64,000 bases of DNA from Bradyrhizobium forestalis (GCF_002795245.1 NZ_PGVG01000026.1:1-64000), one strand, 5' to 3'. Shown: positions 6,844 to 15,957, counted from the stretch's first letter. Notes: generated by a model from the sequence alone, not told the origin. Numbers and translations: made by a program.

Positions 6844-8376
6844 CTACAACGGCAAATTGTCGTGCTTCTTCGCTGGCATTTCCGTCTTCTTGTCCTTCAG
6901 CATCGCCAGCGCCCTTGCGATCCGCTTTCTCGTCGAGTGCGGCATGATGACGTCGTCGATGTAGCCGCGCTCTGCCGCAATGAACGGCGACAGGAAGCGG
7001 TCTTCGTATTCCTTGGTGCGGGCGGCGATCTTGTCGGGGTCGCCGATGTCAGAGCGGAAGATGATCTCGACCGCGCCCTTGGCGCCCATCACCGCGATCT
7101 GGGCGGTCGGCCAGGCGTAGTTCATGTCGGCGCCGATCTCCTTGGAGGCCATGACGTCGAAAGCACCGCCATAGGCCTTGCGGGTGATGATGGTGACCAG
7201 CGGCACGGTGCATTGCGAATAGGCGAACAAGAGCTTGGCGCCGTGCTTGATCAGGCCGCCATATTCTTGGCTCGTGCCCGGCAGAAAGCCCGGCACGTCG
7301 ACGAAGGTGACGATCGGGATGTTGAAGGCGTCGCAGAAGCGGACGAAGCGCGCGGCTTTCCGCGAGGCGTCGCTGTCGAGCACGCCGGCCAGCACCATCG
7401 GCTGGTTGGCGACGAAGCCGACGGTGCGCCCCGCAATGCGGCCGAAGCCGGTGACGATGTTCTTGGCGAAGGCTTCCGCGATCTCGAAGAAGTCGCCCTC
7501 GTCCACGACCTTCAGGATCAGCTCCTTCATGTCGTAGGGCTTGTTCGGATTGTCGGGGATCAGTGTGTCCAGGGACATGTCGACCCGCTCGATGGAGTCG
7601 AAGCTCGGCCATTCCGGCACGCCGTCGGTGTTGTTCGACGGCAGGAAGTCGATCAGGCGACGCATCTGCAGGAGCGTCTCGACGTCGTTCTCGAAGGCGC
7701 CGTCGGCGATCGAGGAGCGCGTGGCGTGCACCGAGGCGCCGCCGAGCTCCTCGGCGGTGACGACCTCGTTGGTGACGGTCTTCACCACGTCGGGGCCGGT
7801 GACGAACATGTAGCTGGTGTTCTTCACCATGAAGATGAAGTCGGTCATCGCCGGCGAGTAGACGTCGCCGCCGGCGCAGGGGCCCATGATGACGGAGATC
7901 TGCGGGATCACGCCCGAGGCCAGCACGTTGCGGCGGAACACGTAGGAATAGCCGGCGAGCGCGGCGACGCCCTCCTGGATGCGGGCGCCGCCCGCGTCAT
8001 AGAGGCCGATGATGGGCGCCCTCGCCTTCATCGCCATGTCCTGGAGTTTTGTAATTTTCAGCGCGTGCGTTTCCGAGAGCGACCCGCCGAACACGGTAAA
8101 ATCCTTGGCGAAGACGAAGGTCTTGCGGCCGTTGACGGTGCCCCATCCCGTGACGACGCCATCGCCGGGCACCTTGGTCTTCTCCATGCCGAACTCGGTG
8201 GAGCGGTGCTCGACGAACATGTCGAACTCCTCGAACGACCCCTTGTCGAGTAAGAGCTCGATGCGCTCGCGCGCCGTCAGCTTGCCGCGGGCGTGCTGCG
8301 CCTCGATGCGCTTCTCCCCGCCGCCGAGCTTGGCGCCGGCACGACGATCTTCAAGGGCGTCCAGGATGTGTTTCAT
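6844..8376 (-). CDS. pccB: Propionyl-CoA/acyl-CoA carboxylase beta subunit (carboxyltransferase)
   Basis: 510-aa biotin-dependent carboxyltransferase subunit that moves the carboxyl group from carboxybiotin to propionyl-CoA (giving methylmalonyl-CoA) or a related acyl-CoA. N- and C-terminal crotonase-like halves are visible: GDGVVTGWGTVNGRKTFVF, YDAGGARIQEGVAALAGY and GPCAGGDVYSPAMTDF in the first, VDVPGFLPGTSQEYGG and RKAYGGAFDVMASKE in the second. Length fits PccB. The biotin-carrying alpha subunit is not in the window. GGGAG precedes the ATG. Sequence alone cannot fully exclude another short acyl-CoA substrate. Confidence 0.93.
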   Translation of the reverse strand: MKHILDALEDRRAGAKLGGGEKRIEAQHARGKLTARERIELLLDKGSFEEFDMFVEHRSTEFGMEKTKVPGDGVVTGWGTVNGRKTFVFAKDFTVFGGSLSETHALKITKLQDMAMKARAPIIGLYDAGGARIQEGVAALAGYSYVFRRNVLASGVIPQISVIMGPCAGGDVYSPAMTDFIFMVKNTSYMFVTGPDVVKTVTNEVVTAEELGGASVHATRSSIADGAFENDVETLLQMRRLIDFLPSNNTDGVPEWPSFDSIERVDMSLDTLIPDNPNKPYDMKELILKVVDEGDFFEIAEAFAKNIVTGFGRIAGRTVGFVANQPMVLAGVLDSDASRKAARFVRFCDAFNIPIVTFVDVPGFLPGTSQEYGGLIKHGAKLLFAYSQCTVPLVTIITRKAYGGAFDVMASKEIGADMNYAWPTAQIAVMGAKGAVEIIFRSDIGDPDKIAARTKEYEDRFLSPFIAAERGYIDDVIMPHSTRKRIARALAMLKDKKTEMPAKKHDNLPL

Positions 8377-8515
8377 TTGCTCCCGCCAGGTCTTAAATGA
8401 TGCGGGGTTCTAACACGGCATTTTGCAGGCCGGGAAGCCGCTTTCGGCGTCGCAGGGCTGCCCTGCCGCAGCGGGAAAGCGCAAGGAATTACAAAGTTTT
8501 GCCCGGGAGGCGAGC

Positions 8516-8920
8516 ATGACGGAAGGAACGGCCGAGACGGGCGCTGCGACGGGCGGCGTCAACATCCTGCTGCGGCTGGAGGGCCTGACCCTGTTCGCAG
8601 GGATGGTGATGCTCTACGCCGCCTGGGACGGGTCCTGGCTGGTGTTTGCCTTGCTATTCTTCGTGCCCGATCTGAGCTTCCTGGCATACCTGTCCGACGC
8701 CAAGTTCGGCGCGATGGTCTACAACGCCGCCCACAGCTACATGGCGCCGGTGGCGCTGCTGACGCTGGGCTTCGGCCTCGCCTCGCCCCTCACCTTGTCC
8801 ATTGCCTTGATCTGGCTTGCTCATATCGGCATCGACCGGGCGCTCGGTTACGGCCTGAAATATTCCGCCGGGTTCGGCTTCACCCATCTCGGCCGGATCG
8901 GGCGGCAAAAGGACGCCTGA
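8516..8920 (+). CDS. DUF4260 membrane protein
   Basis: 134-aa protein of the DUF4260 family, function unknown. Four hydrophobic stretches follow a short soluble start. Family signatures are visible: SWLVFALLFFVPDLSFLAYL, YNAAHSYMAPVALL, ALIWLAHIGIDRALGYGLKY and THLGRIGR. The ATG at 8516 follows GGGAGG at 8505-8510. Divergent from pccB across about 140 bp, so the spacer should hold both promoters. Confidence 0.85.
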   Translation: MTEGTAETGAATGGVNILLRLEGLTLFAGMVMLYAAWDGSWLVFALLFFVPDLSFLAYLSDAKFGAMVYNAAHSYMAPVALLTLGFGLASPLTLSIALIWLAHIGIDRALGYGLKYSAGFGFTHLGRIGRQKDA

Positions 8921-9065
8921 CCCGGCCGCAGAATTGACCGCCCGACACGGTTGACCGGGCCGGCCGATTCAGGCTTGCTCCGGGCCTTACGATCAGGCGC
9001 CGAATGTTGCGTGAGCCCACTCGGTACGGCGACGGTCATCATGCCCTGGCTCCAGCATCACCACG

Positions 9066-9434
9066 ATGTCCGCGACAGTCGTCGCCCTGCCGCCGAACTC
9101 ATCCTCCGAAACCATCGACTTCCTGCGGCGGTTGGCCAGCATGGTGTCGGGGCGGAATGGCGAGGTGCTGCTGCGGGCAGCCAGCACGATCGAGTCGCAG
9201 TTCGACTATCTGTCGAGCAGCTTTGCGAGGCGCGGCGACCTGATCTCGCAGGCCATGAGCGAGATCGGCGGCTTTGCGATCGACCGGGCGCTGACGACGA
9301 AGAAAACGAATCCTGACCGAGACGAACGCGCGCAAATTGACAGCGTGCCGGCCTGTTGTTCTACTCGACCAAAACCACACGGGGGGATCCGATGCCGACG
9401 ATATTCCGCATCGCCATGGCGCTTTGCATCTTGA
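9066..9434 (+). CDS. Hypothetical protein, C-terminus doubtful
   Basis: Open frame of 122 codons. The first ~80 residues (ALPPNSSSETIDFLRRLAS onward) look like a real helical protein and resemble small bradyrhizobial proteins of unknown function. From about residue 82 the sequence becomes Arg/Cys-rich and low quality, and the last 43 bases overlap the start of the next gene. This suggests either a degraded 3' end with a frameshift or a shorter real protein. No good ribosome site is visible. Confidence 0.4.
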   Translation: MSATVVALPPNSSSETIDFLRRLASMVSGRNGEVLLRAASTIESQFDYLSSSFARRGDLISQAMSEIGGFAIDRALTTKKTNPDRDERAQIDSVPACCSTRPKPHGGIRCRRYSASPWRFAS

Positions 9435-10387
9435 CTCTGTTCGCCGACGTTGGCGCGAACGCACAATCCCTGCCCAAGGAAGTCGCCACGCGCGCCGAGA
9501 TCTACCCGATCCCCACGCTCACCCTCTCCGACCAGCAATTCCTCAGTGGTGATGCCGCAGGCGGCAAGCCGGTGACGGTCGCAGGCGAATTTCGTGTTGC
9601 CCAGGGCAGCGGCAAGATTCCGGTCGTGGTGCTGATGCACGGCTCGAGCGGTGTTGGCGCCACCACGGAGGCGTGGGTGCATGCGTTCAACGCCATGGGC
9701 ATCTCGACCTTCGTGATCGACGGCTTCACCGGCCGCGGCCTGACCGTGGTCGGCCCCAATCAGGCCCTGCTCGGCCGGCTCAACCTAATCGTCGACATCT
9801 ACCGCTCGCTGGAGATCCTCGCGAAGCATCCTCGCGTCGACCCTGACCGCATCGTGCTGATGGGCTTTTCCCGCGGCGGCCAGGCGACGCTTTATGCGAG
9901 CCTCGACCGCTTCAACAAGCTCTGGAACAAGTCCGGCATCCGGTTCGCGGCCTACATCCCCTTCTATCCGGATTGTTCGACCACGTATCAAGGTGACGCC
10001 GAGGTTACGGCCCGGCCGATCCGCATCTTCCACGGCACGCCCGACGACTACAATCCCGTGAAGAGCTGCAAGGCTTTCGTCGAGCGGCTCAAGGCGGGCG
10101 GACGCGACGTGGTGCTGACCGAATACCCCGACAGCGCGCACGGGTTCGACAGTGGCCTGGTCGGCCTCAACACCGTCACCGTGTCTGCCAACGCGCAAAC
10201 CGTGCGCAACTGCCGCATCAAGGAAGGCGACGGCGGCATGCTCATGAACGGCGATACCAACGCGCCCTTCACCTACAAGGATGCCTGCGTCGAGCTCAAC
10301 CCGCATGTTGGTGGCAATCCGAAGACTGCCGCCGAAGCGCGAAAGGCCGTGGAGGAGTTCTTGCAGGCGCTGTTCAAGTTGGGTTAG
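9392..10387 (+). CDS. Secreted dienelactone-hydrolase-type alpha/beta hydrolase
   Basis: 331-aa exported hydrolase with a signal peptide (residues 1-24, ANAQS). The fold markers are VVVLMHGSSGVG (oxyanion loop), VLMGFSRGGQATLY (nucleophile Ser in GFSRGG), FHGTPDDYNP (catalytic Asp region) and DSAHGFDS (His). This is the dienelactone hydrolase branch; substrate unknown. The ATG at 9392 lies right after GGGGGGATCC; an upstream in-frame codon would disrupt the signal sequence. Its stop lies 18 nt from the convergent beta-lactamase stop. Confidence 0.85.
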   Translation: MPTIFRIAMALCILTLFADVGANAQSLPKEVATRAEIYPIPTLTLSDQQFLSGDAAGGKPVTVAGEFRVAQGSGKIPVVVLMHGSSGVGATTEAWVHAFNAMGISTFVIDGFTGRGLTVVGPNQALLGRLNLIVDIYRSLEILAKHPRVDPDRIVLMGFSRGGQATLYASLDRFNKLWNKSGIRFAAYIPFYPDCSTTYQGDAEVTARPIRIFHGTPDDYNPVKSCKAFVERLKAGGRDVVLTEYPDSAHGFDSGLVGLNTVTVSANAQTVRNCRIKEGDGGMLMNGDTNAPFTYKDACVELNPHVGGNPKTAAEARKAVEEFLQALFKLG

Positions 10388-10405
10388 GCGCTGGCAGGAC
10401 TGAAG

Positions 10406-11263
10406 CTAGATCGCGCCGATCTCGGCAAGGCAGGCTTGCGTCAGCGTCATGCGCTCACTGACGAGGCGCGGTTCTCGGCAATCCATGTTGAGCGCGAACA
10501 CGGTGTGCGCCTCGCCCTTCTCGGCCCAGCCGACCATCCAACCGAGCGACGGCTCGCCGCGCTCGGCACCCAGCAAACCGGACTTGGCGCGGATGACGCT
10601 GTCGCCGACCTTGGTCACCGGCAGGATGTCGGCGACGAGTTCCTGGCTGCGCTTGCTGATCGGCAGCGCACGGCGGCGCAGCCGATCGGCGAAATCGACC
10701 TGCTCGACCGGATCGATGCGCAGGGCGCCCGTGAGCCAGAACTGGTCGATGCCGCCGCCGATGTCGCGATTGCCGTAGTCGAACTCGTCGACATATTTTT
10801 GCATGCGCTCCTGGCCGATGCGGCGCGCGATCTCCTGATAGACCGGCACCGCGCTGACCGCGATCGCGCTGCGCAGCGTGTGATCCTTGTTCCAGGCCTC
10901 GATCGGACGCTTGACGCCGTCCCAGGGAAACACGTCCTTATCGGGGTCAGCGACCACGCCGGTCTCCAGCGCGATCAGCGAGTTGGGAATCTTGAAGGTC
11001 GAAGCCGGCAGCTTCCCCTCACCCGAGCGCTCCTTGTCGCTGGCGACGATCAGATAGTCCTCGACCTTGTAGCCGACGAAGGTGCCTGACGTACCGAGAT
11101 CGGTGAAGCGTTTTGCAAGACTCTCACGGATTTCGTTGCGCGGCGGCGCGACGTGGGCGCGCGCGCGGGAAGGCAGGACCGCGGCTGCGGCGAGAAGACC
11201 GAGGGTGGAACGACGGGTCAGCAAGAGCGATATCCATGAGCAGTGAAAAACCGGCGCGACCAT
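10406..11263 (-). CDS. Class D (OXA-type) beta-lactamase
   Basis: Serine beta-lactamase or closely related penicillin-binding hydrolase. All class D motifs are in order: S88-T-F-K91, S137-A-V, Y163-G-N, the W-containing omega region (DQFWLTG) and K227-S-G. The Lys of STFK would be the carboxylated base. An N-terminal TRRSTLGLLAAAAVLPSRARA looks like a twin-arginine signal. The annotated ATG at 11263 leaves about 15 extra residues before it, so a TTG start just before TRRS is also possible. No mobile element flanks it, so it is probably a resident chromosomal gene. Spectrum cannot be told from sequence. Confidence 0.88.
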   Translation of the reverse strand: MVAPVFHCSWISLLLTRRSTLGLLAAAAVLPSRARAHVAPPRNEIRESLAKRFTDLGTSGTFVGYKVEDYLIVASDKERSGEGKLPASTFKIPNSLIALETGVVADPDKDVFPWDGVKRPIEAWNKDHTLRSAIAVSAVPVYQEIARRIGQERMQKYVDEFDYGNRDIGGGIDQFWLTGALRIDPVEQVDFADRLRRRALPISKRSQELVADILPVTKVGDSVIRAKSGLLGAERGEPSLGWMVGWAEKGEAHTVFALNMDCREPRLVSERMTLTQACLAEIGAI

Positions 11264-11299
11264 GCAACCGCTACGTGGTGAAACGATGACAGGTTGTTG

Positions 11300-11563
11300 C
11301 TACCGTCCCCGGCCCGACAGCCGCAGCACGAACACCAGCACCTCGGCGACGGCTTTGTAGAGATCCGGCGGGATCTCCTCACCGAGCTCGACCTTGGACA
11401 GTGCGCCGGCCAGAACATCGTTCTCCTCGATCGGGATGTCGTGGGCCTTGGCGATCTCGACGATCTTTTCGCCGATCGTGCCCCTGCCCTTGGCGACGAC
11501 GACAGGCGCGCCAGAGCCCTTCTCGTAATGCAGCGCGATCGCGAGCTTGGATGGATCGCTCAT
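11300..11563 (-). CDS. FlhB C-terminal-domain protein (FhlB/EscU-YscU-HrcU switch family)
   Basis: 87-aa protein equal to the cytosolic C-terminal domain of FlhB, the substrate-specificity switch of flagellar and type III export. The match runs AIALHYEKGSGAPVVVAKG, VEIAKAHDIPIEEND, LAGALSKVELGEEIPPDLY and ends in VAEVLVF. It lacks the membrane part, and the self-cleaving NPTH of FlhB is replaced by DPSK at its N-terminus, so it cannot autocleave in the usual way. It overlaps the FliK-like gene by 4 nt (ATGA), implying coupled translation. Confidence 0.85.
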   Translation of the reverse strand: MSDPSKLAIALHYEKGSGAPVVVAKGRGTIGEKIVEIAKAHDIPIEENDVLAGALSKVELGEEIPPDLYKAVAEVLVFVLRLSGRGR

Positions 11564-13170
11564 GTCGCGCGATCCAGGAAGTGGCCGGCGCGGGCGGGCG
11601 CCGGTTGCGGCGGCGTGCCGTCGCGGACCACGATATCACCGGGCTTGAGCTCGGCCCTCGTCAATGCCTGGCTGAGCTCTCCGACGCCGGCGCGAAGCTG
11701 CTGCGCCGTCGCCGGCCGTTCTGCCCACATCCGTACGAAGGTCTTGTCGCCGTTCAGCGTGATCAGCGCATGCACGGGACCCGCCGGCTCGACATTGAGT
11801 GAGAAGCGAGCGCGCCAGGCGCGCTTGGCGGGATCGGCGGACTCATTGCCGCCATCGCGCGAGATCTCGAACTGCGCCATCGCGGTGCCCTGCGGGGTCG
11901 CGAACGGAATCTCGAAATTCCACTGCGGCACGGCCGGATCGATGCGGTGCCCGCTGGCGTCGGTGCGATCGGGGAGCGAGGCAACTTGCAACAGCGTCTG
12001 CCGCGCGATCGCGGCATCGGTATCGTCGAGCAGGCGATGCACGGTGGCAGCGAGCGGCGTGTCCGGCGCGAGCGATGGGGCGGCGATGGACTGCGGCGCC
12101 GGCAGCGCACCGCGGAATGGCGGGGGCGTCGCGTGTCCGGCGGCCGCGAAGGTGTGGCCATCCGGCACGGCCTTGTTGGAGCCCGGCACGTTGCCGGTCA
12201 GGCGCGGCAGGTCTTGCGTGACCTCTTGCAGCAGGCTCGCGGCAAGGCCTGCGGACATGGTCCGTGATGTCGCCGCCTGCGAAACGCCGCCAGCGATGTC
12301 GGCGAGCACGGCAGCGGCGGGATTGGCGCTGCGCGGCGTTTGCGGCTGTTGGGCTATTTCGGTTGATGGCGATGCCGCCTGCGCCGTCCCACCTGCTGCC
12401 GCCGGTGCGATGCCGACCTGCGGTGTCCCCGTGGCGCCGGTCGGAATCAAGGCGCCTTGCCTCGGTGGCACCGCGGTCTCAATCGTGGCCAGTGCCTGGC
12501 GCAGCACCAGCAGCGCCGCCTTCAAATCCGGCATTGCGCCGGACGACGGCGTCGCGCCCGCGGCGAGAGAAGCTTCGAGGAAACGCCCTGATTTCTGGAG
12601 GGCCGATTCGATATCGCCGCCGTCGAGCGCGGTGTCGAGCGGCGTCTGCTGCGCCAGCACGTCCAGCACCGCCTGCTTCAAGCCTACGGGCAGGTCACTG
12701 CCGGTGACGACGGAAGCCAGATTGGCAAACAGCGGCGCCTGACTGCCCTGCCTGGTTACGGCCGCGGCCGAAGCCACCGTGACGGCAACCTGCTCCGAAG
12801 GCGTCAGCGTGCTGCGTGCTGCGCCAGCCGATGGCGTAAGCGGCGGGCTCTCCACCAGCGAGGCCGCACGCGGCGTCAACGTGACTACGTCGGCAGTCGC
12901 CTCGCCTGCCCCGCCCACGACGGCGAGGCGGATGGCCCCGTCGTTCTGCGACACCGCCAGCTGGAGATTCTGCCCGGGCGACAGCGCGACTTCCGACATT
13001 ACGTCGAGCGATAGATTTGCGATCGCGATCCGCACCAGATTTTCAGCGAGGACGCTGACGCCCCTGGCATCGACGACACTGCCGGCTTGAAGCACAAGAT
13101 CGGGTGTCGCCGCATCAGCCAAGGGGCTTGCGGCGCTGACGGGAACAATGGAGGTGACCGGCGTCGGCAT
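11560..13170 (-). CDS. FliK-like flagellar hook-length control protein
   Basis: 536-aa protein with a long Ala/Pro/Thr-rich, low-complexity N-terminal and middle region and a compact C-terminal Flg_hook-like domain (about residues 400-500), including WNFEIPFATPQGTAMAQFEI and a conserved-looking VHALITLNGDKTFVRMWAE. FliK proteins measure hook length and bind the FlhB C-domain; here the downstream coupled gene encodes just such a domain. No other flagellar gene is in the window, so the pair is an isolated unit. A role in export switching is inferred. Confidence 0.75.
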   Translation of the reverse strand: MPTPVTSIVPVSAASPLADAATPDLVLQAGSVVDARGVSVLAENLVRIAIANLSLDVMSEVALSPGQNLQLAVSQNDGAIRLAVVGGAGEATADVVTLTPRAASLVESPPLTPSAGAARSTLTPSEQVAVTVASAAAVTRQGSQAPLFANLASVVTGSDLPVGLKQAVLDVLAQQTPLDTALDGGDIESALQKSGRFLEASLAAGATPSSGAMPDLKAALLVLRQALATIETAVPPRQGALIPTGATGTPQVGIAPAAAGGTAQAASPSTEIAQQPQTPRSANPAAAVLADIAGGVSQAATSRTMSAGLAASLLQEVTQDLPRLTGNVPGSNKAVPDGHTFAAAGHATPPPFRGALPAPQSIAAPSLAPDTPLAATVHRLLDDTDAAIARQTLLQVASLPDRTDASGHRIDPAVPQWNFEIPFATPQGTAMAQFEISRDGGNESADPAKRAWRARFSLNVEPAGPVHALITLNGDKTFVRMWAERPATAQQLRAGVGELSQALTRAELKPGDIVVRDGTPPQPAPARAGHFLDRAT

Positions 13171-13224
13171 CTCGGGAGCCTTTGGGAGCGCCAGCGACCG
13201 TAACGCTGCGTCGTAAACCTCTCG

Positions 13225-14016
13225 TTAAGGAGCTGTGGGTGCGCGCGGCCTTACGGCCGCCAGCACCGCCACGGCCGCCTCGAAATCCCTGAGGCGGATG
13301 GCCCGCCGGTGAGCGGCGTCCTCGTCCACGCCCCATTGCTCGGCGTTCCAGTCCTCATCGACATGGGCGGCAGCCCAGACCTGGCCGGCGTCCCGCGCGC
13401 CATGGGCGAGTGCCAGCGCCAGCAGCGCCGAACCACTCAGGGTCGTCACCACGTGAAGGGCGGCGACCGACCAGGCATCCTGCGGCAGCGCGGCGCGCGC
13501 GGCCCTGACGGCCTCATCCGGCTGCTTCACATGCATGACACCCTCGGACAGGATGAAATGCGCGCCCAGCGTCTCCGCCGCCCAGAACAGCACGGGGTCC
13601 CAATGCCCAGCCTCGCGGGCAACCAGCCCCTCGGGGTGGCCGGCGCGATAGAACAGGAGATCGGTCTCGAAGTACTTTGCAAGGTCGTCGCTGACGAGCT
13701 CGACGCGGTCGATCACGCCCTCGACCACGCTGTTGGCGATCCGCGTCAGCGGCATGGTCACGGGATCGATCGTCTCGCCTTGCGCGGCCCATTCGGCGGC
13801 GACCGCATCGGCGAGTTCGCGTGAAGGGATCACCACCTGGCGGCCGGAGGGCGTACGGATCGGCTTGCCGTCGAGGGTGATGGCGAAGCCGCCCTCGGCC
13901 TCGGTGACGCGGGCTTCCTTGTAGAAGCGTTTGCGCAGCGGCGTGCGCACGGATGCGCGCGCCGATTCCCGCGGATCCGGGGGCTGCCCCTCAGCTTCTT
14001 CGAACAATTCGCGCAT
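13225..14016 (-). CDS. ATP12 family chaperone for F1-ATPase assembly
   Basis: 263-aa ATP12-type chaperone that helps assemble the F1 alpha subunit in mitochondria and alphaproteobacteria. Signatures are KRFYKEARVTE, ITLDGKPIRTPSGRQV, AAEWAAQGETIDPVTMPLTR, DLLFYRAGHPEGL and WNAEQWGVDEDA. The ATG at 14016 is preferred over an upstream TTG at 14046. Complete for the family. It lies downstream of the rluA-type gene on the same strand, with a small secreted protein gene between them. Confidence 0.9.
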   Translation of the reverse strand: MRELFEEAEGQPPDPRESARASVRTPLRKRFYKEARVTEAEGGFAITLDGKPIRTPSGRQVVIPSRELADAVAAEWAAQGETIDPVTMPLTRIANSVVEGVIDRVELVSDDLAKYFETDLLFYRAGHPEGLVAREAGHWDPVLFWAAETLGAHFILSEGVMHVKQPDEAVRAARAALPQDAWSVAALHVVTTLSGSALLALALAHGARDAGQVWAAAHVDEDWNAEQWGVDEDAAHRRAIRLRDFEAAVAVLAAVRPRAPTAP

Positions 14017-14091
14017 GTCGGTGTTTCGATCCTTGTCGTCAACCAAATTACCAGTGTCGTCATGGCTTCGCCAGGACGAGGATGGGTGCTG

Positions 14092-14388
14092 CTAGTTCGC
14101 GCAACTGCGCGCATAAGTGCCGCGATCGGCCGGCCCCAGTCCTGCGGCTGCAGCGTCGTCGAGGCACTTCGAGACGCGATCGCTGAAGGAATTGCGCGGG
14201 ATCGGCTGGTAGTTGTAGCGCGGCGGCGCGTCGAATTGCGGAACCTTCGGCACCTCGATCTTCGGCGGCGGTGGCGGCGAAGGCGGCGGAACGACTTGCG
14301 AGGGGCCCGGCAGCACAAATTGTGCCTGAGCTCCCTGCCCCGTGAGCAGCGCGGTCAAAACGATGAGGCAGATCGAGAGCCGTTTCAT
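14092..14388 (-). CDS. Small secreted proline-rich protein
   Basis: 98-aa protein with a clear signal peptide (residues 1-22, GAQAQF) and a Pro-rich segment (PPPSPPPPPKIEVPKVPQF) at about residues 34-52. A short C-terminal domain with two Cys residues (KCLDDAAAAG and YARSCAN) could form a disulfide in the periplasm. Function unknown; the type is common in Bradyrhizobium. It lies in line with the rluA-type gene upstream and the ATP12 gene downstream, so the three may be co-transcribed. Confidence 0.7.
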   Translation of the reverse strand: MKRLSICLIVLTALLTGQGAQAQFVLPGPSQVVPPPSPPPPPKIEVPKVPQFDAPPRYNYQPIPRNSFSDRVSKCLDDAAAAGLGPADRGTYARSCAN

Positions 14389-14428
14389 GGGCGATATGTT
14401 GTGCTCCGATCGCCCCCGTTCAACTTAA

Positions 14429-15643
14429 CTATTCCTCAGGCGCGTTCTCGATCGGATCAAATCTGGTTGCGTCGAGCCCGAGCAGGTTCCACGATTGCTG
14501 CATGTGTGGCGGCAACGGCGCAGTGGCGTCGATCACGCCGCCGCGCGGATGCGGAATGACGATACGACGTGCCAAGAGATGCAGCCGGTTTTGCAGGCCG
14601 CCCGGCAGCTGCCAGTTCTCGATGTTGAAATATTTGGGATCGCCGACGATGGGATGGCCGATATGGGCCATGTGGGCGCGCAGCTGGTGGGTGCGGCCGG
14701 TCACCGGCTTGAGCGACACCCAGGTCAGCTTGTTGCCGGCGGTCTCGACCACTGCGTAATAGGTCACCGCATGGCTCGCGCCCTCATCGCCATGCTGGGC
14801 GATGCGCATGATGGTGTCGTCCTCGCCCTCCTCCTTCGCGAGGAAGGTCGAGATGCGGCCCTGCTTCGGCTTCGGCAGGCCCGGGACCAGCGCCCAATAG
14901 ACCTTGCGCGCCGAACGCGAGCGGAACGCGCCGGTCAGATGCGAGGCGGCAAAGCGCGTCTTGGCGATCAGAAGGCAGCCAGACGTCTCCCGGTCGATGC
15001 GGTGCACGAGGCGCGGCTTCTGGCCCTTGGCGTCGCGCATCACCTCCAGCATCTGATCGATATGGCGCGTCATGCCCGAGCCGCCCTGCACAGCAAGGCC
15101 GGCGGGCTTGTTCAGGACAAGAACGTCGTCGTCCTCCCAGATCGTCATCTCCTTCAGCGCCTTGAGCGTCTTCTGCGCAGCCTCTGAGAGCTCGCCGACA
15201 ACCTTCGGCGTGTCCAGCTTGAGCGGCGGAATGCGGACGCTCTGTCCCTCCTCCAGCCGATCCTTGCTATCGACGCGCTTGCCGTCGACGCGCAGCTCGC
15301 CTTTGCGGACGACGCGCTGGATGTGGGAGAACGACAGGCCGGGAAAGCGCGCCTCGAGGAAACGATCCACCCGCATGTTGTTCTCGTCGGCGGTGACGGT
15401 GACGGTCTGCACCTTGGTCGGCAGCAGGGCCTCAAGGGGTTTTTCCGGCGCAGGTCTTTCCTGTGCCGCTTTGGGCGGCCGCCGCTCGGCACGCTCACCC
15501 GCGAAGCGTGGAGGCTTCCCGCCGGGCTTTCCGCCCGAACGCGGGCCGGCCTTCTTCGCACCGCGCGCCTGATGCGGGCGCGCCTCCTTGCGCTCGTCGC
15601 GATCGCGAGGCTTGGAATTCATTCTCTTGATGCGGCGACTCAT
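14429..15643 (-). CDS. RluA-family 23S rRNA/tRNA pseudouridine synthase
   Basis: 404-aa pseudouridine synthase of the RluA/RluC/RluD family. A basic low-complexity extension (residues 1-75, Arg/Lys/Pro) precedes an S4 RNA-binding domain (about 88-140, VDRFLEARFPGLSFSHIQR). The catalytic domain follows, with LVHRIDRETSGCLLIAKT containing Asp217, and GRTHQLRAHMAHIGHPIVGD. The target uridine cannot be assigned from sequence. Its ATG overlaps the stop of the upstream HigA-like gene by 4 nt (ATGA). Confidence 0.88.
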   Translation of the reverse strand: MSRRIKRMNSKPRDRDERKEARPHQARGAKKAGPRSGGKPGGKPPRFAGERAERRPPKAAQERPAPEKPLEALLPTKVQTVTVTADENNMRVDRFLEARFPGLSFSHIQRVVRKGELRVDGKRVDSKDRLEEGQSVRIPPLKLDTPKVVGELSEAAQKTLKALKEMTIWEDDDVLVLNKPAGLAVQGGSGMTRHIDQMLEVMRDAKGQKPRLVHRIDRETSGCLLIAKTRFAASHLTGAFRSRSARKVYWALVPGLPKPKQGRISTFLAKEEGEDDTIMRIAQHGDEGASHAVTYYAVVETAGNKLTWVSLKPVTGRTHQLRAHMAHIGHPIVGDPKYFNIENWQLPGGLQNRLHLLARRIVIPHPRGGVIDATAPLPPHMQQSWNLLGLDATRFDPIENAPEE

Positions 15644-15957
15644 GCGGTCTTTCCAAGCTTTCGTGTCGACTGCGCATTGACGCGGCGGGGCAGCGACGCA
15701 ACCTGCGCGCCCACCTCCTTCTCCGCCAGCCGCAGCTCATATTGCTGTTGCAGGTTCATCCAGAATTGCGGGCTGGTGCCAAACCAATGACCAAGCCGCA
15801 GCGCCGTATCGGCGGTGATGCCGCGCTGTCCGTTAATGATGCCGGTGATGCGATTAACCGGTACGTCGATCTGACGCGACAGCTCCGCGGCCGTGATGCC
15901 GAGTTCGCGCAGTTCTTCGGCAAGATGCTCACCGGGATGTGTTGGTGTATGAGCCAT
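15640..15957 (-). CDS. higA: HigA-type addiction-module antitoxin, apparently without its toxin
   Basis: 105-aa XRE/HigA family DNA-binding protein. It opens with the family mark THPGEHLAEELRELGI, followed by the HTH (AAELSRQIDVPVNRITGIIN) and GITADTALRLGHWFGTSPQFW. HigA antitoxins bind and silence a HigB mRNA interferase and autorepress. Here only 78 bp separate the start from rarA, so there is no room for an upstream higB, and downstream is an rluA-type gene overlapping by 4 nt. The start at 15957 (MAHTP) is chosen over a TTG further up. Confidence 0.8.
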   Translation of the reverse strand: MAHTPTHPGEHLAEELRELGITAAELSRQIDVPVNRITGIINGQRGITADTALRLGHWFGTSPQFWMNLQQQYELRLAEKEVGAQVASLPRRVNAQSTRKLGKTA

